Assembly (NCBI GenBank): GCA_019914945.1
Contig: CM034107.1
Location: 5,270,001-5,334,000, forward strand
Direction of reading: 5' to 3'
DNA length: 64,000 bases
From: Typha latifolia
Taxonomy: Eukaryota; Streptophyta; Magnoliopsida; Poales; Typhaceae
The stretch's first letter is position 1; each line of letters opens with the position of its first letter. A program made the translations under genes and the position numbers. Under the pieces are notes generated by a model. It was not told where the DNA came from, did not search any database, and worked only from the letters and a program-made list of their open reading frames with translations. Shown one piece after another: positions 1 to 12,770 of this stretch.

Positions 1-246
1 TGTGTTGTTTTAACACTTGTGATGCATCATTACGCCATGGGATACATAGATTATAGGTAAAGTTGTATTATAAATTTGTAATACACATGAAGATTGACTA
101 AGATCTCATAAGTAGCAAATACTAAAGGTACTTCAGAAGGGTTCACTTCCCAAGATTAGAGGAAATAAATCAAAACAATCAAATAATCAAATTATTAAAT
201 TTGCAATAGAAATGTAGGATAACTCTGGCATGATCAGAAGACATAC

Positions 247-3200
247 TGTGATGGCATGGCAGTATCCTTAGCTTCTCCCCAATGTTGTAGTCATCTAGGC
301 ATATGGCACATGTTCTGGAGGTACAATTATCTTCCAAAACTGATGTAAATACAAGACTTGGCATTGCTTTCACTAATTGACTGCTCATCCCATGGAACTC
401 TCGGGTGTTGGAAACTCTCGGCTGTTCACTTCTCATGCAGTGTCTGCGTACAAAAACGCATGTAGCCAACACAGCAGACATGACGAGTAAGGATGTAAAG
501 GAGATAGCCATGATTGACAATGCTGAATTTTCCAATGTTGGTATAATCCAAAACTCAACATCCGAACGACCTGCATATTTCATTAGTACCTCGCCTGAGG
601 CCCTGGAGACGAACACAGCATGTATGCAGATGCCGTGTGAAGTTCCTGTCACTGCTACATTTAAAGCAATGAGGTTAACAAAACAGAATTAACCAAATCT
701 AGAAATTATATTTAAAAGTTTAGGGACACTAACATGATGATGCAAATTAAGATAGGAATGAACGGTATAATAATCAACAATGGCCGTGCCACAGGCACAG
801 ACCATGCCGACCACCGGCCGTGCCATAAGAGAATGAGAGAAAGAAGTAAGGGATACTCAGCTTTCCTTTTGTAGTCGCTGTCGCCGTTGTCGTCGCTCGC
901 CGATCAATCCGAACCCGCAACTTAAGTTTTTAACCCTCTCCCGATCTCTCTCTCTCTCTCTCTCTCTCGATCTCTCTGTCTCGATCTCTCTTCTCTCTCG
1001 GGCGGGCTAGGGCACCCGACGAAGCGACAGCCACGGCGAGCGGCGGGCAGCGATCGGCGATCGGCGACGAGGTCGATGGTGACAGCGATGCTATTAGGAG
1101 GGGTGCAGTGCGGCACCCTCGTGCCACGTGCCGGTATGCCGCCGGCATGACAAGTGCCGACCGACACGCCCCGTGCTAGTCGGCACGGCCATCCATGATA
1201 ATAATTAGTCAAAATTTAAAGTGATGCAACCAAGGTGCAATGGCTAAGTGTAACAGCAAAACAAGTTAAGTGTTTTCATTCTACAAATACTTGTATTTGA
1301 TTATTAGCATGCACCAGAACGAGATTTTATGTTGCTCATGTTAGTTCCTCTCCATCAATAATTCACTAAATTGCCCAGGACCTCAAAGTCACAACAGCCT
1401 ATTCTCGAAAAATGTCACTTGGAGGCTTCTGTAGAGATTTTATGTTGCTCATGTTAGTTCCTCTTCATCAGTAATTCACTAAACTGCCTAGGACCTCAAA
1501 GTCACAACAGCCTTTTTCTCAAAAAATGTCACTTGGAGGCTTCTGTAGAGATTTTATGTTGCTCATGTTAGTTCCTCTTCATCAGTAATTCACTAAACTG
1601 CCTAGGACCTCAAAGTCACAACAGCCTTTTTCTCAAAAAATGCCACTTGGAGGCTTCCTTCTACAGATCTCTTCAACTGTCTTTCAAGTAACGACAACAG
1701 TATTGTATTCAACTGTACCAAATGAAGACCTGCAAATATAAGAAATAACAAAGATTTCTGCTATCCGTTTAAACAGATCTGCTTTGTCATTGTTATCAAT
1801 GCGTTTTAAATTTATCATAGATCTACTTCTGACCAAATATTCTTTTCCCATTTCCTTCTTCTCTACTCTCAGTTTGTGCAATCTCTGATCTCTATATTAT
1901 CCTGCCAAACTTTAGCAGCGGTGTAACAGTAGTACAGTACAACATAACTGATAAAAATAGTAGATAGACATAATCAAAGAATAAACCTTAGTCAAACAAA
2001 ACATTTGATCTCTTTATTCACTCCAACATTATTTTGGTTGATATGGGCAATCAACATAATTATCAATTATCAAGGTAGTCTACAAGAGAGCATCTTTTAA
2101 GATATTCAAATTTAAACAATTGAATATGATATCATTGTCATACCAAAAATTGATGCAAAATTTATGACTATGCACAGATTTTAGTTCACTAAAATGAGGG
2201 ACCTTGAATAGTCAGAGATCTCAAACAAGCTGAACTAATTTCAAGAAAGTTAGATAAGAAAAATCCATATAAGCAGACAAATCCAATTTAAGTGGATGGC
2301 CCCGTTATTCTGCAAAGTGTAAAGTGTAAACTTCATTTGACATTTTCTTCATCAAATAAATTGTAATCACTATATAGGAAGAAATCTTCATTACAAAACA
2401 AAAAAAGTAAATTGCAACATCCTTATGAACTTCTTCCCTTACTCTGGCCAGTTGCAAATATTCATGTCAACCATTCTGATAGGCTTTTACCTGAATATGG
2501 ATTGCAATTTAGGAGGAAAAAAAGACAAATATATTTCTCAAAAGATAGTAACTATAAATGTTCTCTGGATGATTCAGCACTTGGTAACTTAAATGTAGTA
2601 GAATGAAGTAGATCAGTTAGCAAAAGATTTAGTGCAAAACGAACAACTGATGCAACTATCCGGCACCCAACTCAAAAGAGAAACTGTCAAATTCATCGAC
2701 TGACCATATACAAGAGAAACACAAGATTTTTTTCAGAAAATACTTGAGAACTTTCAAGTTCTATAAGAACAATACATAATAAAAGTACTTTCTATGAAGT
2801 ACAAACTAAAACCTCCTAACCCTCTAATATAATGAATGTAAAGATTCAAATGCACCATGCATACATTTACATATCTATTCCAACTAACAGACTAGCAGAT
2901 AGGCTTTAGAATTTAAAGATGTGCCACTGACAAGGAACATTACTTGAAACCAGAACTCCTCTATCTTCATCATCATACACAATTGCGGCACCAAATCCAG
3001 CATTTTGTGCACTTCTTACTTTATCATCAAATGCGCATCCTCCTCTTATAATCAACACAAAAGGAGAAAGTGAACCTTCAACAACCTTATTTGTCAATTG
3101 ACTGCATGCATCAATAGGCTCAGCAATATATAATACACCACATATACCAGATCCTTTTATTACCGGAGCTACAAAAAGACAACAAGAACAACATTATGTG

Positions 3201-6200
3201 ATCACAATAGTCCTAAATAAAAAAAATACAGAAATTTATATATTTGTTATTGAACCTAATCCCTCAGAGTACTTCTGGGTATCCCAAAACAAATATTGCA
3301 TTCTAATAAGACAGTACTGACAGCAACAGCACTAATTTCAGTTCCCCACTTCCCCTAATTTAACCAGAATGCCATATGTATAACATATTATGTCCAATTG
3401 ACCAATCCTGAAAGGTTTCATAGTTGTTCTCATCCTTATCTAACACAATCTGACAAAGGTTTTAGAAAGTCAAGTCATTACATGGAACCAAGAAGTGAGA
3501 GTCCAGAGTTCAAATACATGTTTTCTACATTAACTAGTGGAACTCCAGAAAACAGATCCACATAAATAAATTGGAAGAATAAGTAACTTTCTGTATCCAT
3601 ATTCCATAAGAAACCAAGGAAGATACCTTCACGTCATGAGTTCAAATGAGAATGAGATATCATGTCTATATTTTCTATTTCAAATATGAGGATTGAGGAC
3701 AGGCCACAACTAAATCTTCTTAAGGATCATACTAAAATCTGATCCTGAAGGATTATACTTCATGTGGCTCTTAAAGTTAGTGTGTCCTCCAAGATGATAA
3801 AAAACAATATGCCAAGGTTATTTTTCTTACTCGTTAGTAAGACTTTTCCATAGAAACATGAGAGTATTGATCTCAGTCATAAATTGCAACTATAGGGTAG
3901 ATGAATCATCACCCAAAATCAAGGTTCCAAGTATTAGAATCAGGATCAGGAATGGCTATATTAGCCATCCGTATCGACCTATTTTTTCAAAATAATTTCT
4001 TAAGTACAGAAAAATTCTAAATTTTTTAGAAAAAATAGCAATAAGAGAATAAATATAAATTATTCATATATAAAATATAAAAACTAAAAATTAAATATGA
4101 TTTTCTCAATCTTTGTCTCCCTCTTTTTTACCATTTCACACTCTGTCCCTCTTTCATACAAATAAAAAAAAATTGCATTCTCTCCCACTAATTCTTTTTT
4201 ATTAAACTCTCTCCTATTAACTCTCTCTCTTAGCAAACTCTCTTAGCCATTGACTCTCTCTCCACCTAACTCTCTCATATCAAACTCTCTCCCCCACTAA
4301 CTCTCTCTCTCTCCCTTGGTAAAAAAAAACTCTCTTCCTCATCCTCTCCCTCTCCAGCATAGTTCCTTTTTATTTATTTTTTCTCTATGTTTCTCTCTCC
4401 CCCTTTTCTTTCCCTTCTTTTTTTTCTCCCCTCTCCCTCTTACTGCCACAACCCACAAACCCTTCCTTCCTCTCTTTCTCTCTTTCCCTCTCTCTCTCTC
4501 TTTCCCCCTCTCTTTTTCTCTCGCTCTTCCTCCCTCTCTTTCTCTCTCTTTCCCTTTCTTTCGCTCTCTCTCTTTCCCCCTCTCTTTACCCATACCCATT
4601 CGGGCAGATCGGTCAATATTGCCGAAACTAGTCAATAAACTATGGTTTCGGGCCAGGATCAACTACAGCCAATCCCACTCAGGATAAGGCGAAACTAGGA
4701 TCCATGCCCATTGCCCAAAATACACTTATAGTTTTCAAGGCAAACTCTCTTCTTGGTTGTTTTTATTTTTCATGACAAATTTCATATATACCTTCCTAAA
4801 TCTTTGAAAGTAGGCAGTATGTAAGGAAGCACATACACACATGCATCAACATGCATGCATATGTATAATATATACAGAAACACATAAGTGTGCATGCTCA
4901 CACAAGGTCACAAGCACACCCATATACATGCCTGCAAGCATATGCGTCCGTGCACAAAGCATGTGCACCGGCACATTCACTCCTATGAACACAAATCTGC
5001 ACAAAGTAAAAAAAAGTAAATAATCATTTTATTGGTAGAACAAATAAGTGAAGTAAGCTGACATCACAACAAGAAAAACAAATTTGGCAATATATTTGTT
5101 GTATGATGTTAAATTACCATAAAGCTGAGGTAAACACTTTGGGGCTCTTAGGAATGCTCCAGTAGAGGTGATTGTGTAAGTGGAAAAATGTGAGATGGCT
5201 TAAGAAACAATGTCATGGTTGGTTACCTCACAAAATTCGAGAAACTTGACTCTTGAATTGATTCCATCTATCTTCTGAATTTTAGAAGGCATACACTTAA
5301 TTAAAAATCTAATGTGCGCAACCCATATCTCTCCACTCGCTATCTGAGGACTACAACACTAAGGAGGGAATTGGTGTTATCTTTAGCATATGTCAAAGAG
5401 TAGAGTCATCATTAAACTATCATGCGAGAATGGATCAACAAAACTAATGCATAGTATTATTTGTGTAAGATTTTATTTGTATTCAAATAATTGGCAAATA
5501 TTGTTTTAAAACAAAATTTTATTCATGTAACATATTTAGATTTTAAGTATCAGTATATGCACAAATTACAAAATGTTTGATAAAAAATATTAAAGTGAAA
5601 GATTGTTTTTCAATCAATGATTTTAGTTTATGCCGTTGGTTTACAAAAAGAAGACATATATACAAGTTGCACGAAGGCTAGATTTGCAATTTTTCAACTT
5701 AAAAGTCATCTTCTCAAGTCAGTATGTTTGAATACCAATGAGAACTTTCGAAGATATAAAGACTATTCTTTTTTGTAATAGTTCTCAAGGATATTCGAAC
5801 ATGAATGCAAGAAAATCTAGAAATTGAGTTTTTAAGACATCACGTTTGAACATGAATTTGCCATGATCAAATGTCAGTATGGATTTTCTCAAATCTACAT
5901 AATTCTTAGAGAATTTTTAGGGAATATTCTACCTTATCTACAAGAGGTATTTATGAAGGTTTTAACTTAACCATAGATAGTCATTTATCATCTTTTTTTA
6001 TCTAAGAAGCATGGGCATGGATACGACAGTATATGAACACGCGTGAACGGCATTTTGTAAAAATAGGATATGATACATTTAGGACACGACAAAATTAATA
6101 AATAAGAGCATTATATATATAATTGATATGTTTAAAGAAATATTTTTCTAAACTTATAGTAATATAAATACACAGGCATGCATAGATTATTCATCGGAGA

Positions 6201-7097
6201 GAACAAAATGTACACAATAACACAAAGTCAAAACTGATAATACTAATACGTGACAATACAAGTCAATATTATGAGAAAAAAATAACTAACTATCATTACT
6301 TAGCTACAATGGATAGCACACGCTAATCTATGGTTTTAAAATAATTTGCATTTATTTTAATTTTATTGGATGCACTAACTTGTGATTGTTACATTATATT
6401 TCAATAACATGTGTAAGAAATTCTTGCAATAGCTAATTTTTATATAAACTTTTATAGCCTACAATAAATCTGATGCCTAAAATGTGTCTCAAGAGTGTCC
6501 ATAGAGTGTTCGAATTTATTCTATAATTTTTTAAATATAGGAAGCATTGTAGAAGTGTCAAACACATGTCCAACAAGTATTCGACGAGTGTCAGACATGC
6601 ATCTGTATTAGATCTGGAAGAACTACGTTTGAAGAGTCACTAAGAAGGAAGAATCAACCTTGAGGATCGCTGAAATCAGGAAACCAATCACGAAAAAAGA
6701 TGCATCGCGGGGTCTAACAAGTAAAGTTGTTACAAATTGAGTAGTGAACATTGACAAGTGATCTATAAGTTTTTTGTAACTACTATAAGGCTGTAGTAAT
6801 GATCAAGGTTCCAAAAATCGGTATCAGGATCGGGATCGGCCGTCCAGAAAAACGATACGTATCGGCCGTATCGGCCGCCTGTATCGGATCGGACTATTTT
6901 AATTAAATAAAATTCTAAATATTATTAAAATATTGAGAAATTTCTAAAACTTTAGAAAAAAATTATAAAAAAATAAGAAATAATAATTACTCACATATAA
7001 AGCCTAAAAAATAAAAATCTCTCTTCCTCCCTCTCTTCTTTTTTATCCCTCTAACTGTTAGTCTCTCTCTCTTTCTCACCCTCTTTTTTTTTATCTT

Positions 7098-7160
<63 letters not shown>

Positions 7161-8009
7161 ACAGCTACTGTCAGCAGCAACTGTCTGCTAACCAGCCGAT
7201 CCCACTCGGGATCGGTCGAAACTGGAATCCTTGGTAATGATTTTGATTCGAATTTGGATTTGTGATTTTTTTATCTAATTTGGAGTTTTTGCATATTAAA
7301 TCACTTACATTTGAGATTGTTTATTTGTTCCTTCATATTCTGTATTTTCTTTATAATAAGCATATGAGGGTGTGGTAGATTATCTCCTTGGCATTCATAT
7401 TAAAAAAATTTATTTTGTATTATAGTATACCTAAGGATTCAATTTTTTTTTAATTTGATTTTATATATCTGTCTATTAGCATCATAGCATGTCATATCTT
7501 CTTTCCTAACTGGTGGTTTATGGAAGGTGTAAATTGCAACTAATGTTACTCAAAGCTTCAGGATTCCATCTATCAAGCAGTTGTGAATGGATCTTACTAG
7601 GACACTTTGAGTTACAAAAACACCAATCTTGAACAAGTCGACATAAATTGCATGAAACTAAGGAACAAAGAGATACCGGCATGTTTTCTGATTCTTAATA
7701 CTTAAAGAGTACATTAACTTCGCAAATTAATAAAAGGAGAATCTTGAAAAACCTACCACAAATTGCACGAAGCTAAGGAATCATAGCAATATAGCATGAT
7801 CAAAATAACTGCAATATCCACTTAAAACCAACTAAACTGTATTTAGGAAAAGTAAGAAGCTTACCAAAGGTAGCCTCCATGTCCTCAAATGATAAAGACA
7901 CATTATTCCCTATCAGCACCACATTTGCAGCTCCCAGTCCAACCATCAGATACAGAACAGCATACGCAAATAAGACACAACTCCCACACCCACATTTGAG
8001 CGAATCCAT
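247..8009 (-). CDS. RMR: RMR-type vacuolar sorting receptor (PA-TM-RING), 3' end beyond window
   Basis: Three exons are visible: 8009-7865, 3168-2944 and 651-247, with GT donors and AG acceptors in matching phase (1, 1, then 1 into an off-window exon). About 258 residues are encoded. The start ATG at 8009-8007 opens a hydrophobic signal peptide (about residues 8-28). A protease-associated (PA) domain follows (about 49-150, with [19 protein letters not shown] and IVYDDED), then one membrane segment (about 167-191), a basic stop-transfer RRH, and the first half of a RING-H2 (C238-x2-C241, LPC256). The remaining zinc ligands lie left of position 1; nothing in 1-246 encodes them. Known family role: PA-TM-RING (RMR) proteins bind C-terminal sorting signals and route storage proteins to the protein storage vacuole. 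Introns are long (4.7 and 2.3 kb) and loaded with mobile elements, yet the visible exons have no stop. The family assignment is firm; the number within the family is not determined. Confidence 0.9.
775..1197. mobile_element. hAT-like non-autonomous element, copy 1 (CT core)
   Basis: The element is flanked by the 8-bp direct repeat ATAATAAT at 767-774 and 1198-1205. Its ends are imperfect inverted repeats: left CAACAATGGCCGTGCC, right read inward CATGGATGGCCGTGCC. The body is GC-rich with a CT microsatellite at about 945-970. It has no coding capacity. CA...TG ends plus 8-bp duplications point to the hAT superfamily. It lies in intron 2 of the RMR gene. Confidence 0.75.
1321..1660. repeat. 113-bp tandem triplication in RMR intron 2
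   Basis: Three direct copies start at 1321, 1434 and 1548, each opening with GAGATTTTATGTTGCTCATG. Spacing is 113 and 114 bp. Copies 2 and 3 are nearly identical and copy 1 is more diverged, so the last duplication is recent. No coding potential is seen. Confidence 0.9.
3920..4713. mobile_element. hAT-like non-autonomous element, copy 2 (CT core)
   Basis: The element is flanked by the 8-bp duplication CCCAAAAT at 3912-3919 and 4714-4721. The left end reads CAAGGTTCCAAG. The right side shares the motif of copy 3, a GATCGG/CCCACTC-GGAT block followed by GAAACTAGGATCC, with about 10 extra bases before the end. A long CT-rich tract (4110-4590) makes up most of its length and creates spurious open frames on both strands. 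It lies in RMR intron 1. Confidence 0.7.
4835..5010. repeat. CA/TG-rich low-complexity tract
   Basis: Alternating purine-pyrimidine DNA rich in ACACA, GCATGC and TATATA in RMR intron 1. It could adopt unusual helical form, but no gene or regulatory site is seen. The open frame over it is composition-driven. Confidence 0.5.
6003..6605. repeat. Possible degraded terminal-inverted-repeat element
   Basis: The left edge carries AAGCATGGGCATGGATACGAC and the right edge contains several GTGTC/GACAC words (CAAACACATGTCC, GTGTCAGACATGCAT). This resembles a common plant family with GAAGCACGGACACG-type ends. No clean target duplication was found, so the boundaries are approximate. It lies in RMR intron 1. 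Confidence 0.3.
6804..7233. mobile_element. hAT-like non-autonomous element, copy 3 (CT core)
   Basis: The element is flanked by the 8-bp duplication GTAATGAT at 6796-6803 and 7234-7241. The left end is CAAGGTTCCAAAAATCGG; the right end read inward is CAAGGATTCCAGTTTCG. A pure CT run occupies about 7100-7156, the same relative place as in copy 2. It is the shortest and cleanest member of the pair at 3920 and 6804. It lies in RMR intron 1. Confidence 0.8.
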
Positions 8010-8400
8010 CTCCGAAAACCCACAAAAACACGTCCTTTACTCCAAATTACAAGACCAACTATAATGCTACCAAACAATTATAGGTCACCACTCATTTCAA
8101 GCCTGCAATTCTAAGCACCAATTAAACAAATTAAGGAGCATGACGATAGAAGGCGACGCCTATTCAAATGGGTATATGAAATCCAGAGAGGAGAAGAAGA
8201 CTTACGTTTAAAGTTCGAATCTTAGTCGCCTTTTATGGAGATTTATCCTACTTGAGACATCTGAGTCGATGGAAGAATACTGCGTAGTAATAGGATCGAG
8301 ACGTCGGCTTCCATGAGAGAAATGGCGAGCGAGAGAGAGAGAGTTCTAGACCACGTTACGAAAGGCGGTTGAACCGAGGTTTTCAAGTTGACCTAGATCT
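8010..8400 (-). promoter_or_regulatory. 5' leader and proximal promoter of the RMR gene
   Basis: This stretch lies directly upstream of the RMR start codon on the minus strand. It contains a short GA/CT run at 8330-8341, which is common in plant 5' leaders. No clear TATA box or transcription start could be fixed, and a leader intron cannot be excluded. The assignment rests on position only. Confidence 0.35.
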
Positions 8401-9115
8401 CCTCTCTGCATTTGTGCATATCCAGTTATCCACAACCTGGATGTCGCTATAAACGTGTTTATTAGAAATTTTTAAATAACACCTTATCGTTTGACTTTAT
8501 AACCATTTATACTTTACTCTTTTGTTGTACTGCCCTCTTATTGTCGACCCAGAAGTCCAGACTGATTGACTAAACTAGCACAGTTCTAAACTTTTTTTTT
8601 TTTACTAATTTAGATTTTCCATCAAACTTTTTAACAAGAGATGTATATTTTACTGTAGCTCTAACTAAAATACTAAATTTATAAATATTTTATATTTTTA
8701 GACAACAGCTGATTAGTTTGGCATTTTTATTTAATGATAAAATACTAAATATTTCAGCGTTTTATTTGTAGGAATCCGTTTAAGTTAGTGTTTCAGCCGT
8801 TTAAATTAAAATTTTATTTTTATATAAAAATATTTATTTTGTTAATATTTTTAACCTTGGATGTAAACTGTTCATGAATTCAGTATTTTTCATAAAGCAA
8901 AAAAAAAGATTATTTTTAGTAATAGGGGCAATTTATATTGATAAATAAAATTTAGAATAGAACTAGTTTGGTCAAAAACTCAATAAGTCGTTGATATTCT
9001 AACCAATCGAAGTTTGTAGATTTAATTTTTGTAAACACATTTAATATTGAGATTGATATTTAATAGATATTTTATCGGGACATTACATTGGCTCATTATT
9101 TTATGCTCGATCGCT
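8401..9115. other. AT-rich intergenic DNA, nothing recognised
   Basis: Upstream of the RMR promoter. There are no open frames of note, no paired repeats, and no RNA gene signature that I can see. Confidence 0.5.
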
Positions 9116-9553
9116 TATAGGGATGTAATTGAACCGAGCTTGATCGAGCCTAGCTTTAATCAAACTTAAATTGAAAATAATTTTGAGCCTAGATTTATGA
9201 TTAAGCTTGATTGAAATGGCTAATTTCAAGCTTGAGCTAGTCATTTCAATCTCAAGCCTAAATGAGTTAATCAATAAGCACTTTTTCAAGGCTTAATCCA
9301 TTCAAGCCCAATCAAACTTGAATTAAATTAAGCTTGCTTGAATCAAACTTAAAATAAAATATAATTCAAAAATATAAGCTAATAGAAATATATATGTATT
9401 TAGAAAATATACGATATAGTTAGGTTTTAGAATATATATATATAATTATTTCGAGCCTTATCAAGCTTATTTGATTGAGATTGCTTATGATCAAGCTTGG
9501 TTTATCTCATTTTTGAACCGAGCTCGAGCCAACTTAATTATTTTGATAGGCCT
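9116..9553. repeat. Probable hAT-type MITE remnant
   Basis: The left side begins TAGGGATGTAATTGAACCGAG and the right side ends with an inverted GAACCGAGCTCGAGCC block followed by TAGGCCTA. Repeated TCAAGCTT/AAGCTTGA words make the interior self-complementary. Plant families with TAGGGGTG ends and GAGCTCGAGC blocks are known. No target duplication was confirmed. Confidence 0.4.
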
Positions 9554-9892
9554 ACTTTTAGGATTGTTGATTCAATTATCCAAACTATATAGTCATGATA
9601 ATCAATCCTTTAGTGGAGTAAAAAAATATATTTTATTTATCTACAATAATTTAATCTTAAATTTTAAAATTACTCTCCTGCCCTTATTTATAGCATCATT
9701 AATTTTAAGTGTGCGAGAGGAAGTGAGGCACAGATAGTAACTAAAGGTTGTTTTGGTTATTTTATAAGTGTAATTATCTTAATCCAAGTCTGTTGTAACT
9801 GCGTGAAATAATAAGGATCGAACGCAAAATGCTAGTAGTTTGTCCAGTGTAATTATTTTATTCGTTTATTCTAATTGGGAAGAATAAATGAG

Positions 9893-10297
9893 GTTTTTAC
9901 ATAACTGCCACCCAAAACTTTCAATATCTCATAATTATCATTATTCTTTAAAATATCATAATTGTCACTAAAATATTTGACTCTTTCATAATCTCATAAT
10001 TAATAAAAAAATTAAATAGCTAATAATTCTCTCTTTTTTATAGTTTAGAATGTAAAGTATTTATCAAAATTTGTTGTCTCATATAAAAAGAAGATAATCT
10101 TAGTTGTGGGTATAATATTGAATAGTTTTTAAATTATTTTAAATAAATTATACGAGGATAAAATAGTATTTTAAATCTAAATTATTTTTTAATTATGATT
10201 AGCTAGACTTAGCGAACAAAATAATATTTTAAAAGAGCAAATAATTTCAGTGATAATTATGATATTTTAAAAAGTTTTCAGCAGTAATTGTGTAAAT
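9893..10297. repeat. MITE-like element with about 45-bp imperfect terminal inverted repeats
   Basis: The left end (TTTTACATAACTGCC... then CATAATTATCA) is mirrored at the right end, which read inward gives TTTACACAATTACTGCTG... then CATAATTATCA. The interior is AT-rich and non-coding. No clean target duplication is visible, so the superfamily is unassigned. Confidence 0.5.
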
Positions 10298-10649
10298 CAT
10301 TATCAGAGTTAGCGATTTATTTTTTAAGTAAACTTTTAATGGAAATGAAATCTGTGACCCTTTAGAAACTGCTCACACAACTAGAGATTTAGATAAATTG
10401 AAATCTCATATTGTTTCTTTTTAACTTTTATACTTTTATTGTTAAATGGATTAAAAGTCAACTGTTATTTAACTTTTATAGATTTCTATTAAAATAAGGA
10501 TTTCATGGAGTGTGGTACATATAAATATCAATTTTAGTGAAATATGTGTTACGATATTTTAGTGTTGTTAAATATATATATAATAGTCTAAATATGTCTA
10601 CATATGTATATGAGCATATTGACAAGTTTAATAAAATTTAAAGTTGTCA

Positions 10650-10835
10650 CGTTCGAAGACGTTCACACATACAGAGGATCACTTTTAGCTGTTCGAATAC
10701 GCAGTTTAAAAACGTTCACATATATAAAGAGTACTTCTAGCTGTTGAAAGCATTCGCACATATAGAGAAGTACTTCTAGCTGTTTGAAGGCTTTTGCACA
10801 TATCAAAAAGTAATTTTTGTTGTTCACTTGTTTGA
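10650..10835. repeat. About 40-bp tandem repeat with TTCGAA-like words, probably LTR U3 DNA
   Basis: Four imperfect units each contain CACATAT-A-AGAG-(G/T)A-C-TTTTAGCTGTT followed by a GAA-rich word. The layout resembles the repeated TTCGAACG/CACATA blocks in the chromovirus LTRs at 27.3 and 35.5 kb. A TATA-like stretch follows at about 10,913-10,921. It is likely part of a decayed LTR, but ends were not found. Confidence 0.45.
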
Positions 10836-10935
10836 ACACGCTTGCAACTCAAGTTATCGCCTTCAAACGGGCTCGCCTGCAAATTTTGGGATTTGGTCTT
10901 ATTTTTACAAAGTATATAAGGGTTGGGATCCACTA

Positions 10936-12478
10936 ACTCTGAATAAAGTTAGTTATTGATTGAAAATGAGTTTTTTTGAAGAAACAACGTTTCTCACTAA
11001 GGAAGATTCTTCTCATCTTCTACACATCAAGATTTTCGCTTTAAGGGTTACTAAGGTGAAAGATCAATCTCAATAATCTAATGTTACTAAGGTTAGAGAT
11101 CAATTATGGAAATAGTAAATCATGGGATCTAGTGATCAAGACCAAGTTACACATTGTGGGGATTGACGGGTTGTTTTGCAAATCAATCTTACAAGATGCT
11201 ACACTTTATTAATGATTGGTTTGATCTGAATTTGGATCTATTTTTTTTTTAATCCAAACAGAATTTTTTTCACTTAAAAATCTTGGTGTTCATCTTTGAT
11301 TTTACTCATTGTTTTTTTTTCATATTTACTTAAGCAAAGAGTTGAAAATATTGTCTAAGGTTTAGATACATTCGAGTATCTATGTTTTAATTTTTTTAAC
11401 CAATACGCAAATAAGAGTTAAAATTCAAAATTCTTCTTTTATGTTTATGCTTGACTATGTTTCATTCTCTATCTGATTATGAGTTTTAAGTTGTAGGAGA
11501 TTCTGAATTTGAATCTCGCCAAACCTATTTATATTTTAAAAAATGAAGACCTCTTCTCGTTCAATTCGAGTGGATTTATTTAGCTTACATAATTTGTCAA
11601 AGTTTAAAGATAAGGGAATATGTTAGAGAAAAAGAATAAAATTATTCTCTACAGGTTTAAACATTTTAAGTAGTTATTGAATAAATAAATCTCTCAAATG
11701 TACTTAAAAGGACACATATTTTATCGAATATAATCTTACTTACATTGTATATAAGAGAAATTTATCAAAACTACCTTACTTTTACTATGATTCACACCTT
11801 ACTTGGATATTTATTACTCACCCCAGCATTTTGCTTAAAATAGGTCAAAAACACTATGAATTTATTTTTGAAAATATAATTTGAAGTACCTTAAATATTC
11901 ATCATTTGACTTAAAAATTTATTTTTCTGTTTTTTTCCTTAACCTTAGAAAAAACTAATTCAAGGTATTTAGCAATTTGAATCTATAGATAATCTACAAT
12001 GCTAGGTGAGCCAGCACTGCAGCAAAGTTTCCAATTTATTTTATTTTTCCTTTTATTTATTTTTTTGTTAATTATTTATTTTATGTTAATTAATTAATTG
12101 AAATTAAATTGTTTGAGAAGCTAATTATTATAAGATTATACACTTACCAATATAATTATTAGCTAAATATAATTAGTACCATTAGTAAGTAACTATACTT
12201 ACAAGCATTTACATGTATACAAATATATATAACTTAAATATTACTAATAGAATAATACTGTGTAGTTTTATTAATCAAATTCTTTATATTTCTACTCATG
12301 ATCATAGTTACTTCATTTTAATGTCTAACATATATTATTATATTTTATTTGTAATTATTTATATTTAGCCTTTTGAGTTTATTTATAATTATATATTTAG
12401 ACTAATTTTATATAAAAATAGTAACAATTTTATTATTATTTCATAACTAGTATTTTATAATAATAGTATATTTATGGT
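10936..12478. other. AT-rich intergenic DNA, nothing recognised
   Basis: Long AT-rich stretch without coding frames, paired termini or clear repeats. It may include very old retroelement DNA, but no hallmark motif is visible. Confidence 0.4.
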
Positions 12479-12485
12479 ATCAGAA

Positions 12486-12770
12486 TGGGATAATTTCACT
12501 TAGACCCATGAACTATGACCATTTTCTTGCATACAACTTAGACCCATGAACTATCACCATTTTTTTGCATACACTCCTTGAACTTGTTTTTACTACATAC
12601 ACTCCTTGAACTTATTTTTATTATGTACACCCGTTAATCCAAAAAGATTTACTTTAGTGATATGTATTGTTATTTTTTTTCTAAATTCAAGAGGGTTTAT
12701 ATGAATTTTTTTAGTTCACTATATATGAAAAACAGTGATAGTTCAAGAGAGTCTAAGTAAAATTATCCCA
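12486..12770. mobile_element. MITE with about 35-bp terminal inverted repeats
   Basis: The left end TGGGATAATTTCACTTAGAC is mirrored on the right (read inward TGGGATAATTTTACTTAGAC). Direct repeats ATCAGAA flank it at 12479-12485 and 12771-12777 (8 bp, ATCAGAAT, if the terminal base is shared). Inside, a block with ACCCATGAACTAT and TTTTGCATAC occurs twice, and an ACTCCTTGAACTT block also occurs twice. It is non-coding. Confidence 0.75.

Noticed and set aside
1..246. Search for the last RMR exon (rest of the RING-H2) inside the window
   Set aside because: No reading on the minus strand gives the expected His/Cys pattern; the exon must lie to the left.
4316..4687. Open frames rich in Ser/Leu/Pro (plus) and Arg/Glu/Lys (minus)
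   Set aside because: They are translations of the CT-rich tract inside a hAT-like element and have no domain.
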